Assembly (NCBI GenBank): GCA_002449335.1
Contig: DKDL01000066.1
Location: 1 to 15,075, forward strand
Length of the DNA stretch: 15,075 bases
Direction of reading: 5' to 3'
DNA from: Succinatimonas sp. UBA6849
Lineage (GTDB): Bacteria > Pseudomonadota > Gammaproteobacteria > Enterobacterales > Succinivibrionaceae
Shown here: positions 7,829 through 15,064 of the stretch, in pieces
Position numbering within the stretch: the stretch's first letter is position 1
Layout of the letters: each line of letters begins with the position of its first letter
The notes under the pieces: generated by a model
Database searches by the model: none
The model's input: only the letters and a program-made list of their open reading frames with translations
Told to the model about the DNA's origin: nothing
Translations under genes and position numbers: made by a program

Positions 7829-8785
7829 TTACTTGGTATTGAAAAAGTCATAGAAATTAAACCACTGATATGGGTACTCAAGACAAAGCTCTTCAAGCAC
7901 TTTTGCATATTCATCAGCGTACTTTTTAACTGACAATTCTCTTTGTTTTCTATCTAAAAAAATCTGTTTTGTAAAATCTTTGCAGACAATATCGATCTTA
8001 TGAGTCTTAGGATTTTTAAGTCCAAAAACTAAAACTACTGGACATTTTAAAACTGATGCCAGGACAAAAGGTCCTTGTGGGAGGTAAGCCTTTTGACCTA
8101 AAAAAGTTGTCTCTACAACTCGGTTATCTGTGTGTTTAGCTTGTGTTTGTGTAGGAACTCTGTCTGCTGCAATAGCTACAATCTCGTTATGTTCAATCTT
8201 GTCTTTTAAAAGAATTGCTGTATCTGGTCCTATGGATTTAGTTGAGATAACATTGACCTTCGCATCAGGTGACAGCGACTTAATCATACGATTAAAGTTT
8301 TCAGCATGCTCTGTAAAAGCAATAGAGTTAATTACATGCTCATCTGTTTTAGTAAATACGGCACGAAGTGCTTCAATATCACCTAAGTGAGAGCAAAAGA
8401 TCACAAACCCCTGATGATAGTACTGCTTAATCTCATTCTCACAATTGCCTTTATAGACAACATCTTTACCTAATTTTAAATCACCTTGCCATGCTTTTAA
8501 TTTATCTAGCAGCATATAGCCAAAGGACAGAAAGTGGAAAAAAGGATGCAGTTTTAATGGAGCCATTCCTCTTTTAACTCTGGTCTCATTTACTAATGCC
8601 AAATATCTTTTGGAGATGAGTCTTTGCTTTTTTGATAGAAGATAGTAAACAAACATAACAGGAATGAGAATAATGCTAAAGATAGCTCTTCCTCCATAGT
8701 TATAGAAGAAAAGCATCAGCTTTAGACCATAATAGCCACCTTTAGCTTCTTTTTGTTCTTCCCAGTGCTTATTACTATCTGGCAT
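7829..8785 (-). CDS. apeJ: LpxL/HtrB-type lysophospholipid acyltransferase (C-terminal half of an ApeJ-like protein)
   Basis: This 318-residue protein resembles the late lipid A acyltransferases (LpxL/HtrB). It opens with the family-typical HWEEQKEAKGGYYGLKL, has one membrane segment at about 35-50, and keeps the HX4E motif as His133 to Glu138 (SHLGDIE). It would move an acyl chain, possibly the polyenyl chain from its carrier protein, to a lipid or sugar acceptor at the inner membrane. The ATG overlaps the glycosyltransferase stop by 11 bases. As I recall, the E. coli ApeJ is one polypeptide with a glycosyltransferase half followed by this half. Here the two are in different frames, and removing one A from the A5 run at 8785-8789 would fuse them. 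The symbol covers both halves. Confidence 0.85.
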   Translation of the reverse strand: MPDSNKHWEEQKEAKGGYYGLKLMLFFYNYGGRAIFSIILIPVMFVYYLLSKKQRLISKRYLALVNETRVKRGMAPLKLHPFFHFLSFGYMLLDKLKAWQGDLKLGKDVVYKGNCENEIKQYYHQGFVIFCSHLGDIEALRAVFTKTDEHVINSIAFTEHAENFNRMIKSLSPDAKVNVISTKSIGPDTAILLKDKIEHNEIVAIAADRVPTQTQAKHTDNRVVETTFLGQKAYLPQGPFVLASVLKCPVVLVFGLKNPKTHKIDIVCKDFTKQIFLDRKQRELSVKKYADEYAKVLEELCLEYPYQWFNFYDFFNTK

Positions 8786-9515
8786 TTTTAAAGATCCTAA
8801 CAGGCAGAGTAAGAATACTTATGCAGCATAACTTAGTGTGCATAAGAGAGATTTTGACATTATCCATAGGTTTGAAGTTAGAAATACCGCCTTGAGGGTA
8901 GTCAACTCTGGTCTCAAAGAACTTTACTTTGACGCCATTCCAAACTAAACGCACCAAAACTTCAATATCAAAATTCATTCGTGAGCCAATATGACTTTTT
9001 TCAATTACAGCTACAGTCTTAGCTAATGGATAAACTCTAAAGCCTATCATGGCATCTTTAATCATGGTAGATAAGGTTTCTACATGCACAAAGAAGTTGG
9101 TGATCTTACGACCTATAACTCGAGATTTTGGGGCATTAGCATCATATACAGGCATGCCAGAAATTACACAATCTGGATTGTCTTTTGATAACTTTAAGAT
9201 CTTATCCATATCTTCAATACAATGCTGTCCATCTGAGTCAACCTGTACTGCATGTGTAAATCCAGCTTTATAAGCATACTTAAGACCTGTGGTAACAGAG
9301 CCTCCCTTACCTTGATTTACCTCATGTTTTAGTAGGGTTACATGTTCTTTATCAAGATTATGTGCATTAACTGTTTTCTCAATAATTTGTGCATTTTCTT
9401 TGTCATTACCATCATCAATGACGATTACAGGCAAGCCGTACTTTTCAAGTCTATTTAAGACGCCATCAAGAGTAGCAGCATGTCTGTAACAAGGCACAAT
9501 AGCGCAGAATTTCAT
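8775..9515 (-). CDS. apeJ: Family 2 glycosyltransferase (N-terminal half of an ApeJ-like protein)
   Basis: This 246-residue GT-A protein has the family 2 landmarks: an N-terminal strand CAIVPCYRH, VIDDGND with Asp34-Asp35, NQGKGGSVTTGL at 67-78, and the metal-binding DSD at 93-95 within QVDSDGQH. It would transfer a sugar from a nucleotide or polyprenyl donor to the lipid part of the APE product, on the cytoplasmic face. No convincing membrane span is seen. Its ATG overlaps the apeI stop by one base (TAATG), with AAGGA about ten bases upstream. It ends RIFKNAR and overlaps the acyltransferase by 11 bases. The acceptor and sugar are unknown; reported APE lipids with an amino-sugar part make this role plausible. 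Confidence 0.87.
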   Translation of the reverse strand: MKFCAIVPCYRHAATLDGVLNRLEKYGLPVIVIDDGNDKENAQIIEKTVNAHNLDKEHVTLLKHEVNQGKGGSVTTGLKYAYKAGFTHAVQVDSDGQHCIEDMDKILKLSKDNPDCVISGMPVYDANAPKSRVIGRKITNFFVHVETLSTMIKDAMIGFRVYPLAKTVAVIEKSHIGSRMNFDIEVLVRLVWNGVKVKFFETRVDYPQGGISNFKPMDNVKISLMHTKLCCISILTLPVRIFKNAR

Positions 9516-9856
9516 TAGAGTTTAATCCTTCCAGAGCTAGCCTTACTCATGGTGTTTTGAATGTCATATTCAAAATTCACATTATTCTTTTGTGGATTAT
9601 GTACTACTCTGAGCACAATCTGATCCTGAGGCAATATTGGTGCTGTAAACTTGATAGTAGGAATGTTACCTGACAAATCCAAGTTTAAAACCTCTTTACA
9701 AAAGTCGTAAACCCAACCTAACTGCACTACACCAGGCAGAATAGGTTGTTCTTCAAAATGACCTTTAAAATAGAAAAGATCTGGATTTACTTTGATTGCT
9801 ACTTCAAAAGAATTCTCATCAATTCTTTTTACTTCATATTCTTTAGGATTTATCAT
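9515..9856 (-). CDS. apeI: ApeI, dehydratase subunit (FabZ-like hotdog)
   Basis: This 113-residue protein is a short FabZ/FabA-like hotdog domain. It has the signature FYFKGHFEEQPILPGVVQ at 28-45, with the catalytic His33 in place. The Glu expected 14 residues later in FabZ (as in PGVLILEA) is Gly47 here, in VVQLGW. ApeP keeps that acid but lacks the histidine, so the two probably form a heterodimer with one complete active site, as described for characterised APE systems. It dehydrates beta-hydroxyacyl-ACP to the trans-enoyl form. The gene overlaps the end of apeH by 14 bases and the glycosyltransferase start by one, so strong coupling is likely. Confidence 0.9.
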   Translation of the reverse strand: MINPKEYEVKRIDENSFEVAIKVNPDLFYFKGHFEEQPILPGVVQLGWVYDFCKEVLNLDLSGNIPTIKFTAPILPQDQIVLRVVHNPQKNNVNFEYDIQNTMSKASSGRIKL

Positions 9857-11258
9857 TAAACAGCTCTCTTAACTGTGCAGTAATCTTTTTACCCATGCTG
9901 TTTAGGGGAATTTCTTTTACAATTCTTACATATCTTGGCATTGCAACTAAGAGTAAATGCTCTTTTAAACTGCTCTTAATTGACTTTACAAAGTCGTGTT
10001 TTAGCTTATCTTTATTCTCGTTGCTTGATAAATCTTGATACATATTTTCATCAACAGCAACTACAATACCGATAAAGGTGCGATCACCTTTTTCTAGAGG
10101 CAGAGCTACACAATCTGTAATATTCTCATGCTTTTTAACTAGATCTTCAATCTGAGTAAGACTTACTCGATTCTCTTCAATTTTGATGACTTTGTCTTTT
10201 CTGCCAATTACTTTAAATTTGTTGTCATTAAATTCAAGCTTGTCATCAAGTTTATATTTCTTATCAATCAATGGAGAGTAAAGATAAAGCTCTCCATTAA
10301 TTTCTTTAAAACTTACACCTGCAAATGGAGTGTAGTATTCATCAATTCCTTTGAGCTTTCTGTTGCCCATAAAGTTGGTCTCAGTACTGCCGTAAATCTC
10401 GGTGATTTCACAACCAGACCACTCAAAATACTTTCCTGATGCAGCAATATCCATTGAGGAGCCTGCTGAAAGTGTAAAGATAATATTAGGTGATTTTAAT
10501 GATGTATCAATACGCTTTAAAAAAGCTGGTGATGACACAAAGATTAAATTCTTGTCGTTGTAGTTACCGCACAGCTCTTCGTGGAATTTTATAAACTGAG
10601 CATCAAAAGGGATCTTGCGCAATAGTGGTAATAAGACTCTAAAGGTTAGTCCGTACATATGGTATGGAGCTACAGAAGCTATAACTGCTTTGTTCTCATA
10701 ATCATCAAGTACACCTGTTAAGTTTTCAAGGTGTTTGATGTCGTTTTCAAGATGTCTTAAAGTCTTATCAATTCTTTTGCTTTTACCTGTTGAGCCTGAA
10801 GTGTAAAACTCAATTTTCAGACTGCTGTCAAGCACTGGGGTAATTGCAGCATCGTGGTTCTTTAAAGGGATCTCGTTTAAAGGTGTTTGTTTTACAGCTG
10901 CTCTTAAGGTTGTGATGTCAAAGAATGGTATTTCAACATCATCAAAATTTTTATCAGAAATTATCGCATCAAAACAACCATTGCCTTTAGAGCACATGTC
11001 TTTTCTTACAATACCGGCAAATACAGGTGTCTTTTTAGCATACAGGCAGGCTGCGAAGGCCACAGTGAAAAGATAAGAGTCTTCAACATAGATGGCAAAA
11101 CGTTTTTCTTTAGACATTGCAAGAAAAACAGATAGAGACTTTACCATAAGTTGCAGATCGTACAGATGGTATGTAGTGTCTTTGTCAAAAGCTACAATTT
11201 CTCTAGGATCTCTGTCTGAATAAATTGCTTCATGAAGACTTAAAGTTTTAACGGTCAT
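9843..11258 (-). CDS. apeH: ApeH, AMP-forming aryl-acid:ACP ligase
   Basis: This 471-residue adenylate-forming enzyme probably activates the aromatic starter acid (4-hydroxybenzoate-type in studied APE systems) with ATP and loads it on an acyl carrier protein. Core motifs are in order: the phosphate loop YTSGSTGKSK at 152-161, PYHMYGL at 198-204, EIYGSTET at 287-294, the ribose-binding Asp338/339 in KLDDK, the hinge GRKDKVIKIEENRV at 352-365, and the C-terminal lysine in PLNSMGK (Lys457). The hinge has Glu where many family members have Gly (KIxGxRV); this may be normal for ApeH. The ATG at 11258 overlaps apeG by 11 bases. The starter acid cannot be read from sequence alone. Confidence 0.92.
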   Translation of the reverse strand: MTVKTLSLHEAIYSDRDPREIVAFDKDTTYHLYDLQLMVKSLSVFLAMSKEKRFAIYVEDSYLFTVAFAACLYAKKTPVFAGIVRKDMCSKGNGCFDAIISDKNFDDVEIPFFDITTLRAAVKQTPLNEIPLKNHDAAITPVLDSSLKIEFYTSGSTGKSKRIDKTLRHLENDIKHLENLTGVLDDYENKAVIASVAPYHMYGLTFRVLLPLLRKIPFDAQFIKFHEELCGNYNDKNLIFVSSPAFLKRIDTSLKSPNIIFTLSAGSSMDIAASGKYFEWSGCEITEIYGSTETNFMGNRKLKGIDEYYTPFAGVSFKEINGELYLYSPLIDKKYKLDDKLEFNDNKFKVIGRKDKVIKIEENRVSLTQIEDLVKKHENITDCVALPLEKGDRTFIGIVVAVDENMYQDLSSNENKDKLKHDFVKSIKSSLKEHLLLVAMPRYVRIVKEIPLNSMGKKITAQLRELFNDKS

Positions 11259-11823
11259 GTGATTTTCTGATAATTATTCTGATTACAAATTCTATAGCCA
11301 TCAAACACCCTATAAGAATGTAGGATACAAGTCCGTTATAGAGTGTCCATACCTCAATATCATTGTTTATGGCTGTATATAACGCAATAAGGCCGTTTAT
11401 GATGAAAAATATAGACCAAACTACGGTTACTTTTCTTGTATAACTAATGGCATAATCAGGAAGAATTCCTTCCTTTTGAGTTAACTTTGCAAATCTCGTG
11501 ATAATTGCATCGCCTGAGTATAAAGAAAAGAAAAAAATTACAAAAAACAGAGCATTTACAAATACAGGATAGTACAGTACAAGCTTTAAATTGTTAAAAA
11601 CTGCAGATCCTAAACATAGGATTGCAGCTGTAATTAAAGAACAGTAGGTTAGTACTTTAAACTCTGAATGCTGTTTTCTGCTTAACACTAGTCTTAATAA
11701 AAATACTGCTGCAATTATCGGAAGCACATATTTAATTAGCTCCAGTTTAATGCCTGCGTAAATTACAAAAGGGTAACAAACCCCAAGCACAATACACAGG
11801 GTGAGCAGTATCTTTTTGTACAT
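11248..11823 (-). CDS. apeG: ApeG, polytopic inner-membrane protein of unknown function
   Basis: This 191-residue protein is strongly hydrophobic, with about six membrane segments near 5-22, 29-47, 57-76, 82-101, 132-150 and 161-182, and basic cytoplasmic-type ends such as IIIRKSHDR. It matches the membrane protein (COG4648-like) that sits between the carrier protein and ligase genes in gammaproteobacterial APE clusters. No catalytic motif is visible. Context suggests help in assembling or moving the lipid-linked product at the inner membrane, but no function is established to my knowledge. The ATG follows apeF by 38 bases with a poor ribosome site, and the end overlaps apeH by 11. Confidence 0.82.
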   Translation of the reverse strand: MYKKILLTLCIVLGVCYPFVIYAGIKLELIKYVLPIIAAVFLLRLVLSRKQHSEFKVLTYCSLITAAILCLGSAVFNNLKLVLYYPVFVNALFFVIFFFSLYSGDAIITRFAKLTQKEGILPDYAISYTRKVTVVWSIFFIINGLIALYTAINNDIEVWTLYNGLVSYILIGCLMAIEFVIRIIIRKSHDR

Positions 11824-11861
11824 ACTAGTGTCTTTTGCTTATAAAGTTATTTTGTAGTGTA

Positions 11862-12110
11862 TTACTTGTTATTTACAAGCTTATATACAACTTCAACAAC
11901 GTCCTGAACAGTACGTACAGTCTTAAAGTCCTCAGGCATGATCTTTTTGCCGATAGTTTTTTGTAGTTTAACCACTAGATCAACAGCATCAATACTGTCT
12001 AACTCAAGCTCTTCAAAAAGTTTGCTTTCAGGTTTGATATCCTCAGGATCAAGCTCGAATAGAGAAGCTAACATTTCCTGGATTTGTTTTAAGATCTCTT
12101 CTTTTGTCAT
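11862..12110 (-). CDS. apeF: ApeF, acyl carrier protein
   Basis: This 82-residue acidic, helical protein is an acyl carrier protein with the phosphopantetheine attachment serine at Ser39 in LELDSIDAVDL. It would hold malonyl extender units or growing chains during polyene synthesis. It starts only five bases after the apeE stop and has no recognisable Shine-Dalgarno (CAGTAATTATT before the ATG), so its translation probably depends on apeE. It is clearly different in sequence from ApeE apart from the DSIDA core, which suggests distinct roles for the two carriers. The family call is secure. Confidence 0.93.
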   Translation of the reverse strand: MTKEEILKQIQEMLASLFELDPEDIKPESKLFEELELDSIDAVDLVVKLQKTIGKKIMPEDFKTVRTVQDVVEVVYKLVNNK

Positions 12111-12115
12111 AATAA

Positions 12116-12373
12116 TTACTGTCTATTTGCGTTGATGTAATCTGCTAAAGTTTTTACTGAGTAGAAGCACTTTTTCATTTCTTCATTATCAGCTGAAAGG
12201 GTAAGACCATATTTCTGCTTGATAGCCATGCCAAGCTCTAAAGCATCAATTGAATCTAAGCCTAAGCCATCAACAAATAGCGGTGCCTCAGTCTCAATAT
12301 CACTAATAGAAATGTCTTCAAGATTAAGTGAGTCAATAATTAACTGCTTAAGCTCGTCATACAATGGTTCCAT
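12116..12373 (-). CDS. apeE: ApeE, acyl carrier protein
   Basis: This 85-residue carrier protein has its phosphopantetheine site at Ser41 in GLGLDSIDALEL. It is one of two adjacent carriers in the operon; in studied APE systems such a pair serves starter loading and chain extension, though I cannot assign which does what here. The ATG has AAAGGA seven bases upstream, much better than apeF, so this may be the main entry point for ribosomes on the pair. It follows apeD after 54 bases, in which I see only the ribosome site and no convincing promoter or terminator. Confidence 0.93.
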   Translation of the reverse strand: MEPLYDELKQLIIDSLNLEDISISDIETEAPLFVDGLGLDSIDALELGMAIKQKYGLTLSADNEEMKKCFYSVKTLADYINANRQ

Positions 12374-12427
12374 ATATATTTCCTTTATTGTTTACAGTTT
12401 TGTTTTAGTAGTTGTAATCTTTACTTA

Positions 12428-13210
12428 TCAAATCTTACTTTGAATTAAGCTCTGCAATTCTTTGGCAATGCCACGAGAAATCGCAGAGATTTCCTTATCC
12501 TGACGCTTTTCAAGATATTCATTAGTATCAAATTTATCTAAGATCTCTATTCTATAGGTAAGCTTTTTTCTATAAATTTGATACCAAGGAACATTTTTTC
12601 TTAAAGCAAAACCATCAAATCTGATGACTAATGGTCTTATATTGGCTTTACTTGCAACGGCTATACTAGAAAATCCATGCTTAAACTTAATTTTATCAAA
12701 ATTTATGCTTCTTGTACCTTCTGGAAAAATGATGAGGTTATCACCTCTATCTAAAGATTCTTTACAATCTTTTAAGATGTCCTCAGGACTTAAAGAATTT
12801 GCAACATAACGGTTGCAGGCAATAATGCCACTTATAAATGGATTATTTTTAAGTGACGATTTAATCACGCAATTGGCATTTTTTACAAAGGAATCTAAAA
12901 TCACCACATCAAGCAGGCTCGGATGATTTGCAATATAAATGCAACCAGAATCATTCTCAGTCTTCTCAAGATTAGTAACCTTAATATCAAAGATGCCTAA
13001 AAGGCATGCTGTTGTAAGATAAAGCTTGAACGCATATTTAGTGAGGTTCCTAGAAATCTTGGTTCTCTTTTCTTTATTGGTTACAAACAATCTCATTAAA
13101 TTAAAGAAAACCAGAGAGATAACTAAGGCACCTAAGCCAAAGAAAGCAAAGTATATTGATGAGACTAAGACTCTGTACAGTCCTGCAACACAATGTAAGA
13201 TGCTATTCAT
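12428..13210 (-). CDS. apeD: ApeD, PlsC-type 1-acyl-glycerol-phosphate acyltransferase family
   Basis: This 260-residue membrane-associated acyltransferase has an N-terminal hydrophobic segment (about 14-38), the catalytic HX4D motif as His96 to Asp101 (ANHPSLLDVV), and the substrate-binding FPEGTRS at 162-168. It belongs to the PlsC/LPLAT family, unrelated in motif detail to the LpxL-like enzyme elsewhere in the operon. It probably adds an acyl group, fatty or polyenyl, to a lysolipid-type acceptor at the inner membrane; acceptor and donor are unknown. It overlaps apeC by eight bases and lacks a good Shine-Dalgarno at normal spacing, so coupling to apeC is likely. Confidence 0.9.
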   Translation of the reverse strand: MNSILHCVAGLYRVLVSSIYFAFFGLGALVISLVFFNLMRLFVTNKEKRTKISRNLTKYAFKLYLTTACLLGIFDIKVTNLEKTENDSGCIYIANHPSLLDVVILDSFVKNANCVIKSSLKNNPFISGIIACNRYVANSLSPEDILKDCKESLDRGDNLIIFPEGTRSINFDKIKFKHGFSSIAVASKANIRPLVIRFDGFALRKNVPWYQIYRKKLTYRIEILDKFDTNEYLEKRQDKEISAISRGIAKELQSLIQSKI

Positions 13211-13931
13211 GCTTTGATTTTACATTCCATAAGAGTCTTTCTCCTTTTAAGGTTACGTCCTCTTTTTTAATAATGTTCAACAAGAAACCTAATGAAACAG
13301 GGAATAAGTGCTCTGACTTTTTATTTAGTTTTGCTGTTATAAACTCGTAATCATTTCCCTTTGAGACTACAAGACCGACTGAATATGGGTAATCAGGGAA
13401 GTCCTTTTTTAAGTAGTTCTTAAAGAATGGAGGAATAGAGACGTTGTAGTCTACAACTAAAATCTTCTTATAACCTGAAGACAACATCACATAAGCATCG
13501 GTTAATGCCATTAAGAAAGAATCAATACCTGCACTGACAGAGCTTGATGGGATCTTCTTTTTTGAAAGAATGGTAAAGTTGCCTACACCTGTATTATGCA
13601 CTGACATTGAAAAATCAGTTGGAGAGCAATCAACTCCTTTGGCAGCAGACTCCAGAACTTTATAGTTATGTTCTTCTTCACCTGTAGCACTAGAGTAGAT
13701 CACAGCATCGATATCATCATGAGCCTTTAAAAGTTCAATACCAATATCTACTGCCATTCGACATCCCATGCTAAGACGTCTTGCTGTCATCATCGGAATA
13801 TTAGCTGGCTTTGGATTTGGTGCTTTAATATCAGCTTCAATATCTCCATGAGCTAATAAAGAGAATTGCTCTTTTGTGTTAAAGCCAAATGCTCTAGCAG
13901 AATAATCATCAATGTTAAGTGCAAATTTCAT
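13203..13931 (-). CDS. apeC: ApeC, ketosynthase-like chain-length factor
   Basis: This 242-residue protein matches the N-terminal ketosynthase-like family (Ketoacyl-synt_2) used as chain-length factor in APE pathways. It is about 60 percent of a normal ketosynthase in length. At the nucleophile elbow, where active enzymes have ACSS, it reads SVSAGIDSFLMAL (131-143), and its only cysteines are Cys57 and Cys102. It is therefore unlikely to condense by itself and probably pairs with ApeO to set polyene length. The ATG lies two bases after the apeB stop, with AAGG about nine bases upstream, and the gene overlaps apeD by eight bases. Family call is confident; partner inferred from known systems. 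Confidence 0.87.
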   Translation of the reverse strand: MKFALNIDDYSARAFGFNTKEQFSLLAHGDIEADIKAPNPKPANIPMMTARRLSMGCRMAVDIGIELLKAHDDIDAVIYSSATGEEEHNYKVLESAAKGVDCSPTDFSMSVHNTGVGNFTILSKKKIPSSSVSAGIDSFLMALTDAYVMLSSGYKKILVVDYNVSIPPFFKNYLKKDFPDYPYSVGLVVSKGNDYEFITAKLNKKSEHLFPVSLGFLLNIIKKEDVTLKGERLLWNVKSKHE

Positions 13932-13933
13932 GG

Positions 13934-15007
13934 CTAAGCCTTTTTACAAATAAACAGTGAATTACTGATCCCTAAATTGTCGATGATCTTTTCAACTTTA
14001 AAGCCAGCCTTTTCTACTAAAGAGGTAAGCATGTCGGTTGTAAAGAATCTTGAGTAGCCGTTTGCAACAGCAGTGAAATATAAAGAGCCTGCGTTAATTG
14101 CAAAGTCTGCTGCTTTAAATTTCTGTCTGTCTGCAATTGGCTCTAGGATACATACATGAGCATCATCTTTAATTGATGCTTTAATTCCAGAGAGAATATG
14201 TAGAACATGCTCAGGAGCAAAGCAGTCTAAGAACTGACTCATCCACCAGATGTCAGCTCCTTCTGGCAGTTTGTTGTCCATTAAGATATCGCATGCTAAA
14301 AAGTCTATTCTCTCATCAAGACCATGTGTATGAATGTTCTCTTTTGCCATCAGAATCTGTGACGGTAAATCTAAGATTTTTACCTTAACATCTTTAATGT
14401 TCTCACAGCAGGCAATAGAGAACTTACCGGTGTTACCACCAACGTCAAAGATAACCTTTGGCTTGAAGAGCTTGTCCATCTCTAAAATAGCCTGTTTAAA
14501 AGCAGTCTGGGAGTATAAATGATCCCAGTCAAACCATGCCTTTTTAGCTTTTTCTGGAAGCTCTCCTAAATGAGGGTAAATTGTTTCCCAATCTTTGTTA
14601 AATACTGCTAGACCTTCAGCTTTACCTTTAACTAAAGAATCCTCTAAAGAAGCCATTGCCTTATAGCAGATTTCTTGAGTGAACTTTAAGTTAATCTTGG
14701 TCATGTTGTCATTTAGTAGGAAGAATCCAATCTTACTTAAAGTGTATTTATGATCATCTGATACAAGAACAATTTGACCAGAAGCAGCCATATCTAGCAA
14801 TACACCTAACGCATATTCATTAAGATCGCATTTTTTGCACAAATCAGTTACAGTTATTCCGTCTTTTTCTTTTTCTAAAACTGCAAGTACACCATGATCT
14901 AAAAGAATGCATGCAGTTTGGAATAACATAGGAGAGGAAGCTATTTCTTGAGCTTTAGAGATCGCATCAAATGCTGAGATTTTTAATTCTTTATAAAAGT
15001 TAGGCAT
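13934..15007 (-). CDS. apeB: ApeB, SAM-dependent methyltransferase (O-methyltransferase-like fold)
   Basis: This protein has two parts: an N-terminal winged-helix/dimerisation region (about residues 35-100, counting from the upstream GTG) and a C-terminal Rossmann methyltransferase domain. The SAM-binding motif I is FDVGGNTGKF at 195-204, followed by the acidic LDLP at 220-223. The layout is that of small-molecule O-methyltransferases. In this cluster it probably methylates the aromatic head group or its precursor; methylated phenol heads are known in APE pigments, and the fold does not exclude C-methylation. I choose the ATG at 15007 (357 residues). A GTG at 15031 would add eight residues but sits directly behind a hairpin T-run. 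Neither start has a clear ribosome site. Confidence 0.85.
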   Translation of the reverse strand: MPNFYKELKISAFDAISKAQEIASSPMLFQTACILLDHGVLAVLEKEKDGITVTDLCKKCDLNEYALGVLLDMAASGQIVLVSDDHKYTLSKIGFFLLNDNMTKINLKFTQEICYKAMASLEDSLVKGKAEGLAVFNKDWETIYPHLGELPEKAKKAWFDWDHLYSQTAFKQAILEMDKLFKPKVIFDVGGNTGKFSIACCENIKDVKVKILDLPSQILMAKENIHTHGLDERIDFLACDILMDNKLPEGADIWWMSQFLDCFAPEHVLHILSGIKASIKDDAHVCILEPIADRQKFKAADFAINAGSLYFTAVANGYSRFFTTDMLTSLVEKAGFKVEKIIDNLGISNSLFICKKA

Positions 15008-15031
15008 AATGAATTTATTGTATTTAGACAC

Positions 15032-15064
15032 AAAAAAGTAGAATAGAGATTGCTCCTCTACTTT
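15032..15064 (-). terminator. Terminator-like hairpin with T-run just upstream of apeB
   Basis: On the minus strand AAAGTAGA (15064-15057) pairs with TCTACTTT (15042-15035). A further GAG/CTC pairing at the tip closes a four-base loop, with a small internal bulge. The 3' arm runs into six T at 15037-15032. This is the form of an intrinsic terminator for minus-strand transcription. It lies 25 bases before the apeB ATG, so it either ends an upstream gene outside the window or acts as a leader attenuator for the APE operon. No promoter can be placed with confidence between it and apeB. Positions 15065-15075 are too short to interpret. Confidence 0.55.

Noticed and set aside
8775..8800. Classic -1 ribosomal frameshift joining glycosyltransferase and acyltransferase
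   Set aside because: The acyltransferase is in the +1 frame relative to the glycosyltransferase, and no X XXY YYZ heptamer lies in the zero frame. Overlap coupling or an A-run length change explains the junction better.
10189..10203. Defective ApeH hinge because Glu replaces the usual Gly in KIxGxRV
   Set aside because: All other ligase motifs, including the catalytic lysine, are intact. I believe this substitution may be usual in ApeH-type ligases, so it is not a sign of inactivation.
15008..15028. Promoter -10 box TACAAT just before the apeB ATG
   Set aside because: No acceptable -35 lies 16-18 bases upstream, and the transcript would be nearly leaderless. Such words are common in AT-rich DNA.
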